Below are positions 1-5,439 of a DNA stretch of 5,439 bases, one piece after another. This stretch comes from Lentisphaeria bacterium (lineage in GTDB: Bacteria > Verrucomicrobiota > Lentisphaeria > Victivallales > UBA1829). The translations under genes and the position numbers were made by a program. The DNA lies in the NCBI GenBank assembly GCA_017540385.1, contig JAFYBD010000286.1:1-5439 (forward strand), given 5' to 3'. The notes beneath the pieces are model-generated. The model searched no databases, had not been told where the DNA came from, and saw only the letters and a list, made by a program, of their open reading frames with translations. Within the stretch, counting starts at the first letter, position 1; every line of letters begins with the position of its first letter.

Positions 1-1
1 G

Positions 2-250
2 GGCGGCCAGGGTGCCGGAATGGGCGGCTTTGGCGGCGGCTTCGGCGGCGGCATGGGCGGCTTCGGCGGCGGCCAGGGTATGGGCGGTCAGGGCCAGGGC
101 GGCCCGCGTTCCACCGTCAGCACGGTCAGCCAGATCCAGGAAAAGTTCCCGGATGAATACAAGGCTGCTCAGGAACTCCGTCAGAAGGATCCCGCCGGCT
201 GTCGCGCGAAACTGCGTGAACTCCAGCAGAAGCTCAACGACGCCAAGTAA
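2..250 (+). CDS. C-terminal end of a Gly-rich protein of unknown function (5' partial)
   Basis: The frame is open from the window edge to a TAA at 248-250, giving 82 visible residues. The ATG at 20 lies within the Gly-rich run, so it is most likely an internal Met and the true start lies upstream. The first ~34 residues are almost only Gly with Phe, Met and Gln (units such as MGGFGGG). The last ~45 are charged and predicted helical, with QIQEKFPDEYKAAQELRQKD followed by a short Lys/Arg/Leu/Gln-rich helix ending in NDAK. No catalytic motif, membrane segment or named domain is visible. The tail resembles short 'KFP-x-E-Y...LR-x-x-DP...KLREL' helical tails I associate with small exported proteins of Verrucomicrobiota/Lentisphaerota-like bacteria, but that is memory-based and weak. 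A strong terminator follows 28 bases after the stop, so this is the last gene of its transcript. The function cannot be assigned. Confidence 0.75.
   Translation, partial: GGQGAGMGGFGGGFGGGMGGFGGGQGMGGQGQGGPRSTVSTVSQIQEKFPDEYKAAQELRQKDPAGCRAKLRELQQKLNDAK
20..73 (+). repeat. Short Gly-codon direct repeat inside the Gly-rich gene
   Basis: A 21-nt unit encoding MGGFGGG occurs at 20-40 and again at 53-73 with one difference (T31 versus C64). Between them is a partial unit, TTC plus three GGC codons. The period is 33 nt (11 codons), so gain or loss of a unit keeps the frame. This is a low-complexity coding repeat and not a mobile element. Confidence 0.7.
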
Positions 251-278
251 TCCGGCTCGCTGTCAGCGAAAAGAATCC

Positions 279-318
279 GAACCGTCTCCGGCCTCAAACC
301 GGGGGCGGTTCTTTTTTT
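279..318 (+). terminator. Strong intrinsic terminator after the Gly-rich gene
   Basis: The left arm GAACCGTCTCCGG (279-291) pairs over all 13 positions with CCGGGGGCGGTTC (299-311), with two G-T wobbles in the middle. The loop is 7 nt (CCTCAAA, 292-298). Seven T residues follow directly (312-318). This is a textbook Rho-independent terminator. It separates the upstream transcript from ald. Confidence 0.92.
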
Positions 319-374
319 CGGCAAAAAAGGCGGGATGGCCCGTGAAAAATCAGTTCGTTTTGGCGGCTGCGCGC

Positions 375-404
375 TTGAAAAATGCGTTCGTGATATTATT
401 GTAT
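375..404 (+). promoter_or_regulatory. ald: Possible sigma-70-type promoter for ald
   Basis: TTGAAA (375-380) matches five of six bases of a -35 box. An AT-rich patch follows at 391-405, within an otherwise GC-rich gap. The best-spaced -10 candidate, TTGTAT (399-404, 18-nt spacer), matches only three of six consensus bases. TATTAT at 394-399 is a better match but sits only 13 nt from the -35. The upstream terminator means ald needs its own promoter somewhere in 319-500, and this is the best candidate seen. Confidence 0.25.
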
Positions 405-522
405 AGCAAGGACGGAATCGCATGCGGCGGTCCCTGTCCGATCACAACCGACCAGTCCGTCAAGCGCGAATCGACGGAAGCCCCTCGTTTTGAGGTGAAA
501 CACAGAAAGGATAAGCCCGGCC

Positions 523-1635
523 ATGAAAATCGGATGCGTCAAAGAGATCAAGAACAATGAATATCGAGTCGGACTCACGCCGGACAACGTCCGGGATTAC
601 GTCGCCGCCGGGCACCATGTGTACATGGAGAAGGGGGCCGGCGTTGGCTCCGGGTTCTCCGACAACGAATACGTCGACGCCGGGGCGAATCTGATCGACA
701 ACGCCGCCGACGTGTGGAATCTGGTCGACATGATGGTGAAGGTGAAGGAACCGCTCGCGAGCGAGTACAAGCTCTTCCGCGAGGGCATGATCCTCTACAC
801 CTACCTGCACCTCGCCGCCGACAAAGAGCAGACCGACGCCCTGCTGGCCGGGAAGGTCAAAGCCGTCGCCTACGAGACGATCCAGGAAGCGGACCGTTCG
901 CTGCCGTGCCTGGCCCCGATGTCGCAGATCGCCGGCCGCCTGTCCATCCAGGAGGGCGCGAAGTACCTCGAGAAGAAGTTCGGCGGCGAAGGCATCCTGC
1001 TGGCAGGCGTGCCGGGCACGCCGAAGGCGAACGTCGTGATCCTCGGCGGCGGCACGGTCGGCATGAACGCCTGCAAGATCGCCGTCGGCATGGGCGCGAA
1101 CGTGACGATCCTCGACATCAATCTGAAGCGCCTGGAGGAGCTCGACAATATGTTCGGCGCGCACATCCAGACGCTCGTGAGCTCGGACAGCAACATCGAA
1201 CGCGTGCTGAAAGACGCCGACCTGGTGATCGGCTCCGTGCTGATCCCCGGCGGTTCCACGCCCAAACTCTTCAAGAAGCGTTATTTGCCCGAGATGAAGG
1301 ACGGCGCGGTCTTCGTGGACGTCGCGATCGACCAGGGCGGCTGCGGCGAATCCTCCCGCGTGACCACGCACGACGATCCCGTGTTCATCGAGGAAGGCGT
1401 GGTGCATTACTGCGTGGGCAATATGCCCGGCGCGGTGCCCCGCACGAGCACCATCGCGCTCACGAACGCCACGCTGCGTTACGGCCTGCAGATCGCGAAG
1501 ACCGGACTGGAGGAGGCCTGCAGGCACAGCGGCGCGATCGCCTCCGGCGTGAACTGCTTCCTCGGCAAGCTCACGAACAAAAACGTCGCCCTCGCGCACG
1601 GATACGAGTTCACCGACCTCGCCTCGCTTCTCTGA
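523..1635 (+). CDS. ald: Alanine dehydrogenase (NAD+-dependent)
   Basis: This cytoplasmic enzyme interconverts L-alanine and pyruvate plus ammonia using NAD+/NADH, linking alanine catabolism or ammonium assimilation to central metabolism. The protein has 370 residues, the normal family length (about 371 in Mycobacterium tuberculosis Ald). The AlaDh/PNT N-terminal domain (about 4-136) contains RVGLTP with substrate-binding Arg15, MVKVKEP with Lys75 and YLHLA with His96, at the same numbers as the known catalytic residues. The NAD-binding Rossmann domain follows, with GGGTVG at 175-180 and Asp198 ending the second strand (ILDIN), which favours NAD+ over NADP+. Asp270 and MPGAVPRTST (301-310) are also present. 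The start at 523 gives the canonical N-terminus MKIGCVKEIK. A purine-rich AGAAAGGA (504-511) lies 11 nt upstream, slightly far for an SD. The nuclease gene follows after 9 bases without a terminator. Long open frames antisense to it are GC-driven shadows. Confidence 0.97.
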   Translation: MKIGCVKEIKNNEYRVGLTPDNVRDYVAAGHHVYMEKGAGVGSGFSDNEYVDAGANLIDNAADVWNLVDMMVKVKEPLASEYKLFREGMILYTYLHLAADKEQTDALLAGKVKAVAYETIQEADRSLPCLAPMSQIAGRLSIQEGAKYLEKKFGGEGILLAGVPGTPKANVVILGGGTVGMNACKIAVGMGANVTILDINLKRLEELDNMFGAHIQTLVSSDSNIERVLKDADLVIGSVLIPGGSTPKLFKKRYLPEMKDGAVFVDVAIDQGGCGESSRVTTHDDPVFIEEGVVHYCVGNMPGAVPRTSTIALTNATLRYGLQIAKTGLEEACRHSGAIASGVNCFLGKLTNKNVALAHGYEFTDLASLL

Positions 1636-1638
1636 GGA
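1634..1638 (+). promoter_or_regulatory. Ribosome binding site overlapping the ald stop codon
   Basis: GAGGA (1634-1638) starts within the ald TGA stop (1633-1635) and lies 6 nt before the ATG at 1645. The next gene is therefore placed for translational coupling to ald and supports the 1645 start. Confidence 0.7.
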
Positions 1639-1644
1639 TAACGT

Positions 1645-2895
1645 ATGCCTTTCGATATTGCCAAAGATGTGCTGGCTATCAAGTCCGCGATATTGAAAAG
1701 CCGCTATGTGGCGGCACGGCTTGCCAATGCCGAAATGCTGAAGCTCTATTTTGCCATCGGGGCTTATGTTTCGCGCAATTCCCGAGAAGGTCGCTGGGGA
1801 ACCGGGGCGATTGACGAAATATCGCGTCTGCTCCAAAAGGAACTGCCGGGTCTGCGCGGTTTTTCGGCTACTAATATGCGCTACATGCGTATTTTTTATG
1901 AGACATGGGCTTCTCCAAAAGTAATTTGTCAGCCACTGGCAGATGAATTAAACCTGAAAGACTTGAAAAACGGCGATTTCCTTTCTTCAAGAAATGAAAA
2001 CTCAATTTGCCAGTCAGCGACTGGCGAAATGAACGACAAGTCATGCACAAAAACACAAGAAAATGATATTTTTGCAATTTGTCAGCCACTGGCTGATGAA
2101 TTGGGGGCCAACGATGCAACGGCATTCATGTCCATCGGTTTTACGAGCCATATGGTAATCATATTTGCCTGTAAAACCTCAGAGGAACGACTCTTCTATA
2201 TCCGCAAATGCGCTATGGAGTTCTGGTCGAAACGTACACTCCAACAGCACCTCAAAGCAAACGATTATGCCACGCAGGGCAGGGCGGTCAACAATTTCGC
2301 CGTCACGATGCCGAATGAAAAGCAGTTGTCCCGGGCGGTGCAGGCGTTCAAAAGCGAGTATCTGCTCGATTTCGTGAACATCGTGGACGCGAACGACGAC
2401 GAGGAGACCCTGGACGAGCCGGAATGGATGATGGAAATGGTTTCCAAAATCCGCCGGTTCATTCAGGCGCTGGGCTCGGATTTCTGCTTCATGGACGTGA
2501 AGAAACGTTTCATCGTGGATGACGAGGAATACTTCGCCGACCTCGTATTCTTCCACCGGGCGCTGAAATGTATGGTGGCCGTGGAGCTGAAACGTGGGAA
2601 GTTCAAACCTGCTTACCTCGGACAGCTGGAATTCTACTTGGCCTGCCTCGACAAATACGTGAAGCGGGATGACGAAAACCCGTCCATCGGGCTGCTGCTG
2701 TGCCACGAAATGAATCGATCGGTTGTGGAACTGACGATCGGTCGGCATAATTCCCCTTTGGGGGTTGCGACCTATCGGACGGCCGAGGATGTCCCGGATC
2801 AGTATAAATCCCTTCGGCCTCTTCTTGATGGAGCCAAAAAGCTCCTCAATGAAACTTTTTCAGATGAGGAAACGGAGAAGAAAGCTTCAACATAA
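1645..2895 (+). CDS. DUF1016/YhcG-family PDDEXK nuclease with an internal repeat insert
   Basis: The 416-residue product matches the DUF1016 (YhcG) family, predicted PDDEXK-fold nucleases that often occur near restriction-modification or mobile genes; the substrate is unknown. The N-terminal domain (about 1-90) has the typical WGTGAIDEISRLLQKELPG and GFSATNMRYMRIFYE stretches. Residues about 91-165 form a low-complexity linker with three repeats: ICQPLADEL (94-102), ICQSATGEM (121-129) and ICQPLADEL (145-153). The family resumes at SEERLFYIRKC (179-189). The C-terminal nuclease domain has Asp299 (ADLVFFHR), Glu314 and Lys316 (VAVELKRGKF) and Gln327 (GQLEFYL), which are the expected D...ExK(...Q) catalytic set, so it looks active. 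By hand count 1921-2100 is 39% GC (70 of 180), against about 63% in a sampled 60-nt line of ald, and GC rises again in the C-terminal part. It starts 9 nt after ald and ends in TAA 48 nt before the GH43 gene. It was probably acquired, and a role in DNA defence or recombination is inference. Confidence 0.88.
   Translation: MPFDIAKDVLAIKSAILKSRYVAARLANAEMLKLYFAIGAYVSRNSREGRWGTGAIDEISRLLQKELPGLRGFSATNMRYMRIFYETWASPKVICQPLADELNLKDLKNGDFLSSRNENSICQSATGEMNDKSCTKTQENDIFAICQPLADELGANDATAFMSIGFTSHMVIIFACKTSEERLFYIRKCAMEFWSKRTLQQHLKANDYATQGRAVNNFAVTMPNEKQLSRAVQAFKSEYLLDFVNIVDANDDEETLDEPEWMMEMVSKIRRFIQALGSDFCFMDVKKRFIVDDEEYFADLVFFHRALKCMVAVELKRGKFKPAYLGQLEFYLACLDKYVKRDDENPSIGLLLCHEMNRSVVELTIGRHNSPLGVATYRTAEDVPDQYKSLRPLLDGAKKLLNETFSDEETEKKAST
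1922..1950 (+). repeat. Palindromic in-frame coding repeat, copy 1
   Basis: A 29-nt near-palindrome centred on C1936, with arms TCAGCCA (1929-1935) and TGGCAGA (1937-1943; one A-A mismatch). Two G/T wobble positions follow, then outer arms TAATT (1922-1926) and AATTA (1946-1950) that pair fully. It encodes ICQPLADEL within the nuclease linker. Over 27 nt it differs from copy 3 at a single base (A1941 versus T2094). Confidence 0.85.
2003..2031 (+). repeat. Palindromic in-frame coding repeat, copy 2 (diverged)
   Basis: A 29-nt element centred on G2017, with perfect inner arms GCCAGTC (2009-2015) and GACTGGC (2019-2025) around AGC. The stem extends outward through T2008-G2026, T2007-A2027 and T2006-A2028, and resumes at A2004-T2030 and C2003-G2031. 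It encodes ICQSATGEM. The sequence differs from copies 1 and 3, yet the pairing and the centre relative to the reading frame are kept. Confidence 0.82.
2075..2103 (+). repeat. Palindromic in-frame coding repeat, copy 3
   Basis: A 29-nt palindrome centred on C2089: CAATT, then TG, then TCAGCCA, C, TGGCTGA, then TG, then AATTG. Both the 7-nt inner arms and the 5-nt outer arms are perfect inverted repeats. The TG/TG interruptions form G-U wobbles in RNA, giving a 14-pair stem with a 1-nt centre in the fully paired view. It encodes ICQPLADEL in the nuclease linker. Confidence 0.87.
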
Positions 2896-2930
2896 CCTTC
2901 TTCTCTTTATCCTCCCTTTTGCAATTTTCA

Positions 2931-3003
2931 AGGAGACCCTCCCATGAAAAAAAGAGTTTTCCCCAACCGGATCACCGGGCTGCTGGCCGGAGCGATGATG
3001 ACC
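2931..3003 (+). repeat. SD-to-signal-peptide module, copy 1 (GH43 gene)
   Basis: The block runs from AGGAG (2931-2935) through the ATG at 2944 to the codon for Thr20. Its last 39 nt (2965-3003), encoding NRITGLLAGAMMT, match 37 of 39 bases of 4654-4692 in the GH115 gene. SD-to-ATG and SD-to-match distances are the same in both copies (13 and 34 nt). The SD (AAGGAG, 2930-2935) lies 8 nt before the ATG. Confidence 0.85.
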
Positions 3004-4593
3004 ATCGTCGCAACTCTTGCCGCAGCGGTTTTCTCCGTCGCGCTTTTCGCTCAGGAACCCGCGTCCGCAAGCGAACCCGAAACGCACGGCTACCGGAACC
3101 CCGTTCTGCCGGGATTCTACCCCGATCCGAGCGTGTGCCGGGTGGGCGACGATTATTACATGGTGAACAGCACGTTCAACTATTTCCCCGCCGTGCCCGT
3201 CCATCACAGCAAGGACCTGATCCACTGGGAGCAGATCGGCCACTGCATCACGCGTCCCGCGCAGACCCGGTTGCAGAACATCGGCGCATGGAACGGCATT
3301 TACGCCCCGACGATCCGTTACCACGAGGGGACGTTCTACATGGTGACGACCAACGTTTCCGGCGGGGGGCATTTCTTTGTCACGGCGAAGGACCCGGCCG
3401 GCGAATGGTCCGACCCGATCCGGATCCGGGACCAGGGCATCGACCCCGATTTCTTCTTCGACGACGACGGAAAGACCTACTTTCTTTCCGCGCAGGGGGC
3501 GGGCGAAATCCATCTGGCGGAAATCGACCTGAAGACCGGACGTCTGCTCTCCCGGAGCGAGACCATCTGGCGCGGGACCGGGGGACGCTGCGCGGAGGGG
3601 CCGCACATGTACAGGAAGGACGGCTGGTACTATCTGATGATCGCCGAGGGCGGGACCGAATACGGCCACAGCGAGACGATCGCGCGCAGCCGCGATCTGC
3701 GCGGGCCCTTCGAGGAATGTCCCTCGAATCCGATCCTTTCCCACGCATTGGCGAGAGGCTACCAGAACCCCATCCAGGGCACCGGGCATGCCGACCTGAT
3801 TCAGGCGCACGACGGCTCGTGGTGGATGGTCTGCCTCGGATTCCGCGTCCTCGGCGGGTTCTACCACGTCACCGGACGCGAAACGATGCTCGCCCCGGTC
3901 AAGTGGAATGAGGACGGCTGGCCGGTCGTGAACGGAAACGGCGCGATTTCGCTCGAAATGAACGTGCCGACGCTGCCGCAGGTCCCCTTCGCGGAGAAAC
4001 CGCCCCGCACGGAATTCGACGAGGCGAAACTCGGCATGGAGTGGAACTATTATTGCGCGCCGCATTTCGAAAACTATTCCCTCGCCGAGCGCCGGGGCTG
4101 GCTCCGGCTCCGCACGAGCGCCGTCACCATCGACAACTCCAATTCGCCGACCTGGCTCGGCCGCCGTCAGCAGGACATCGACTTCGCCGCCGCGACGAAA
4201 CTGGATGCCTCCGGGCTGAAGGACGGCGACGAGGCGGGCCTGACCGTGTTCATGACCACGGATTATCACTACGATCTCTTCGTTCGGAAGCGCGACGGCA
4301 AACTGTCCCTGGTCCTGAAGTACAGGATGAGCCGCATGAATCACACCGCGAAGGAAATCCACCTCGAATCGGACGTCGTGTACCTGAAAGCGCAGGGGAA
4401 TAAGGACGTCTATTCGTTCCAGTATTCGACCGACGGCGTCAAGTACGAGCCCCTCGGGGAAATGGACGCGGCGTTCCTCAGCAGCGAGACGGCCGGCGGT
4501 TTTACCGGCGTCTACCTGGCGCTTTACGCCCAGGGACGGCAGAACGGCGGCTGTGCCGACTTCGACTGGTTCGAATACACGAAAACGAAATGA
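2944..4593 (+). CDS. Secreted glycoside hydrolase family 43 enzyme (beta-xylosidase/arabinofuranosidase type)
   Basis: The 549-residue product is predicted to remove terminal xylose or arabinofuranose units from xylan fragments. A basic N-region (MKKRVFPNR) and long hydrophobic core (about 11-36) form a signal peptide; cleavage after Ala36 (LFA-QE) or Ala42 (ASA-SE) is plausible. The five-bladed propeller domain spans about 50-340 and starts with YRNPVLPGFYPDPSVCRVGD. Asp61 (PDPS) is the expected catalytic base, Asp167 (GIDPDFF) the pKa-tuning Asp and Glu218 (CAEGPHMY) the catalytic acid. His282 (GTGHADL) matches the conserved family His. Residues about 355-546 form a C-terminal beta-sandwich of the GH43_C2 (concanavalin-like) type that usually completes the active site in xylosidase-like members. 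The start is set by AAGGAG 8 nt upstream. GH115 follows after 39 nt, so a glucuronoxylan operon is likely. Exact substrate and GH43 subfamily cannot be fixed by eye. Confidence 0.93.
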   Translation: MKKRVFPNRITGLLAGAMMTIVATLAAAVFSVALFAQEPASASEPETHGYRNPVLPGFYPDPSVCRVGDDYYMVNSTFNYFPAVPVHHSKDLIHWEQIGHCITRPAQTRLQNIGAWNGIYAPTIRYHEGTFYMVTTNVSGGGHFFVTAKDPAGEWSDPIRIRDQGIDPDFFFDDDGKTYFLSAQGAGEIHLAEIDLKTGRLLSRSETIWRGTGGRCAEGPHMYRKDGWYYLMIAEGGTEYGHSETIARSRDLRGPFEECPSNPILSHALARGYQNPIQGTGHADLIQAHDGSWWMVCLGFRVLGGFYHVTGRETMLAPVKWNEDGWPVVNGNGAISLEMNVPTLPQVPFAEKPPRTEFDEAKLGMEWNYYCAPHFENYSLAERRGWLRLRTSAVTIDNSNSPTWLGRRQQDIDFAAATKLDASGLKDGDEAGLTVFMTTDYHYDLFVRKRDGKLSLVLKYRMSRMNHTAKEIHLESDVVYLKAQGNKDVYSFQYSTDGVKYEPLGEMDAAFLSSETAGGFTGVYLALYAQGRQNGGCADFDWFEYTKTK

Positions 4594-4619
4594 CCTCTCA
4601 ATTTTCTTTCCTTTAACTC

Positions 4620-4624
4620 AGGAG
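4620..4624 (+). promoter_or_regulatory. Ribosome binding site that fixes the GH115 start
   Basis: Two in-frame ATGs occur at 4627 and 4633. AGGAG lies only 2 nt before the first and 8 nt before the second, so 4633 is preferred. The same 8-nt spacing and a homologous N-terminus in the GH43 gene support this choice. Confidence 0.8.
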
Positions 4625-4692
4625 CAATGCCAATGAGAAAGAGCAGAATCCCGAACCGCATCACCGGGCTGCTGGCCGGGGCGATGATGACC
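4620..4692 (+). repeat. SD-to-signal-peptide module, copy 2 (GH115 gene)
   Basis: This is the second copy of the leader block at 2931-3003. It has AGGAG at 4620-4624, ATG at 4633 and a 39-nt match at 4654-4692 with only two differences (C4659 and G4680 replacing G2970 and A2991). The encoded NRITGLLAGAMMT is identical. The sequences diverge directly after it (AGSALAAED here, IVATLAAAVF in GH43), and the mature proteins are unrelated. Confidence 0.85.
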
Positions 4693-5439
4693 GCGGGCTC
4701 CGCGCTCGCCGCCGAAGATATTTTCGATACCATGATCTCGCGAACCGCGCTCGAGGGCGGATTCCCGGTCTTCTCCGACGGGAAAGCCGCGACCATCGTG
4801 CTTAGCGGGGAGGAGTTCCCGCAGGTGACCCGCGCGGCGAAGGATCTGGGCGAGGACGTGAAACGCGTGACCGGGACGGCTTCGGCCGTTGAGACGGACG
4901 GCAAAGTGCGGCCCGGCGCGATCCTGGTCGGCACGGTCGGGAAAAGCCCGCTCATCGACGCCCTCGTGAGGGAGGGCAAGCTCAACGTCGAGGCGATCGA
5001 GGGCAAATGGGAATCGTACCTGATCCAGGTGCGCGGCGATTCGATGGTCGTGGCCGGCAGCGACAAGCGCGGCACGATTTACGGAATCTATGAAGTCTCG
5101 AAGCGGATCGGCGTGTCCCCGTGGTACTGGTGGGCCGACGTGCCCGTGGTACATTCGGACGCGCTGTGGGCGAAGCCGGGAACCTACGTGCAGCAGCCGC
5201 CGAAGGTGAAATACCGCGGCATCTTCATCAACGACGAGGAACCGTCGTTCGGCAACTGGTCCCGCGCGAATTTCGGCGGCATCAATTCGAAGATGTACGC
5301 GCATATGTTCGAGCTCATCCTCCGGTTGAAAGGCAACTACCTCTGGCCCGCCATGTGGGGCAAGGCGTTCAACGAGGACGACCCGCTGAACCCGGTCGTG
5401 GCGGACGAATACGGCGTCATCATGGGCACCAGCCACCAC
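4633..5439 (+). CDS. Secreted GH115 alpha-glucuronidase, N-terminal part (3' partial)
   Basis: The frame runs off the window after 269 residues, so most of the protein is missing. GH115 enzymes remove (4-O-methyl)-D-glucuronic acid side chains from internal or terminal xylose units of glucuronoxylan. A signal peptide occupies about 1-27 (MRKSRIPNR, then a hydrophobic run ending SALAA-ED). Residues about 45-185 form the mixed alpha/beta N-terminal domain of the family, with FSDGKAATIVLSGEEFPQV, GTIYGIYEVSKRIGVSPWYW and WWADVPV. From 193 the barrel domain begins with KYRGIFINDEEPSFGNWS, FGGINSKMYAHMFELILRLK and GNYLWPAMWGKAF (235-247), all strongly characteristic of GH115. The visible part stops at GTSHH, before the rest of the catalytic barrel. 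It lies 39 nt after the GH43 stop with no terminator, consistent with co-transcription and joint xylan debranching. Confidence 0.92.
   Translation, partial: MRKSRIPNRITGLLAGAMMTAGSALAAEDIFDTMISRTALEGGFPVFSDGKAATIVLSGEEFPQVTRAAKDLGEDVKRVTGTASAVETDGKVRPGAILVGTVGKSPLIDALVREGKLNVEAIEGKWESYLIQVRGDSMVVAGSDKRGTIYGIYEVSKRIGVSPWYWWADVPVVHSDALWAKPGTYVQQPPKVKYRGIFINDEEPSFGNWSRANFGGINSKMYAHMFELILRLKGNYLWPAMWGKAFNEDDPLNPVVADEYGVIMGTSHH

Noticed and set aside
20..22. ATG at 20 as the start of the Gly-rich gene
   Set aside because: The frame is open further upstream with the same Gly-rich composition, and no SD precedes it, so the gene is treated as truncated by the window edge.
460..1836. A 458-codon open frame on the minus strand opposite ald
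   Set aside because: Its translation is His/Val/Asp/Arg/Leu-rich with no recognisable domain, and it lies antisense to an unmistakable alanine dehydrogenase. It is a shadow caused by GC-biased codon positions.
1922..2103. The three repeats as a small CRISPR array
   Set aside because: They lie in frame within a conserved protein. Copy 2 is diverged, the intervening stretches are 52 and 43 nt and AT-rich, and no cas gene is present.
2830..2845. Hairpin GGAGC/GCTCC near the nuclease 3' end as a terminator
   Set aside because: The stem has only 5 pairs, it lies inside the coding sequence, and the T-run (2855-2859) is not adjacent to it.
2896..2943. A promoter directly upstream of the GH43 gene
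   Set aside because: The 48-nt gap is C/T-rich and no pair of -35/-10 boxes with proper spacing can be seen.
2887..4362. A 491-codon open frame on the minus strand opposite the GH43 gene
   Set aside because: It mirrors the GH43 codons, has no family motif and has no credible ribosome site. The sense frame has all GH43 catalytic residues.
4627..4632. ATG at 4627 as the GH115 start
   Set aside because: It is only 2 nt from the SD. The ATG at 4633 has 8-nt spacing and aligns with the GH43 leader.
4618..5439. Minus-strand open frame opposite the GH115 gene
   Set aside because: It is a GC-driven shadow. The plus-strand frame is a clear GH115 protein with signal peptide and SD.

Overview
This window (GC-rich, roughly 60% by eye) comes from a bacterium. 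All four complete or 3'-truncated genes lie on the + strand, three with clear purine-rich Shine-Dalgarno (SD) sites close to the start and ald with a weaker, more distant one. GC content, consensus SD use, a Gly-rich exported-type protein and secreted hemicellulases together suggest a polysaccharide-degrading member of the Verrucomicrobiota/Lentisphaerota/Planctomycetota type. That placement is a low-confidence inference. The SD use argues mildly against Bacteroidota.

Layout. Positions 2-250 hold the 3' end of a gene for a Gly-rich protein with a short charged helical tail. It is closed by a strong intrinsic terminator (279-318). The 251-522 gap (272 bases) is the longest gene-free stretch. 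It holds that terminator and a weak promoter candidate for the next gene, and I see nothing else there. Positions 523-1635 encode a full-length alanine dehydrogenase (ald) with its catalytic residues intact. Nine bases later, 1645-2895 encodes a DUF1016/YhcG-type PDDEXK nuclease whose middle is AT-rich and carries three in-frame palindromic repeats. Positions 2944-4593 encode a secreted family GH43 glycosidase, and 4633 to the window end encodes the N-terminal half or less of a secreted GH115 alpha-glucuronidase.

How the genes work together. GH43 and GH115 are a natural pair for (glucurono)(arabino)xylan breakdown: GH115 removes (4-O-methyl)glucuronic acid side chains and GH43 removes xylose or arabinose units. 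They are 39 bases apart with no terminator visible between them, so they are probably one operon. Both begin with the same SD-to-signal-peptide module, clearly related by duplication. The alanine dehydrogenase has no obvious link to xylan use. The nuclease looks like an acquired accessory gene lodged between a housekeeping gene and the xylan genes.

The most interesting signal is the set of three 29-nt palindromes inside the nuclease gene (1922-1950, 2003-2031, 2075-2103). They share the same reading frame and the same centre of symmetry. Where the copies differ, both arms have changed together, which points to selection on, or a spreading origin of, the nucleic-acid palindrome itself and not only on the peptide it encodes.
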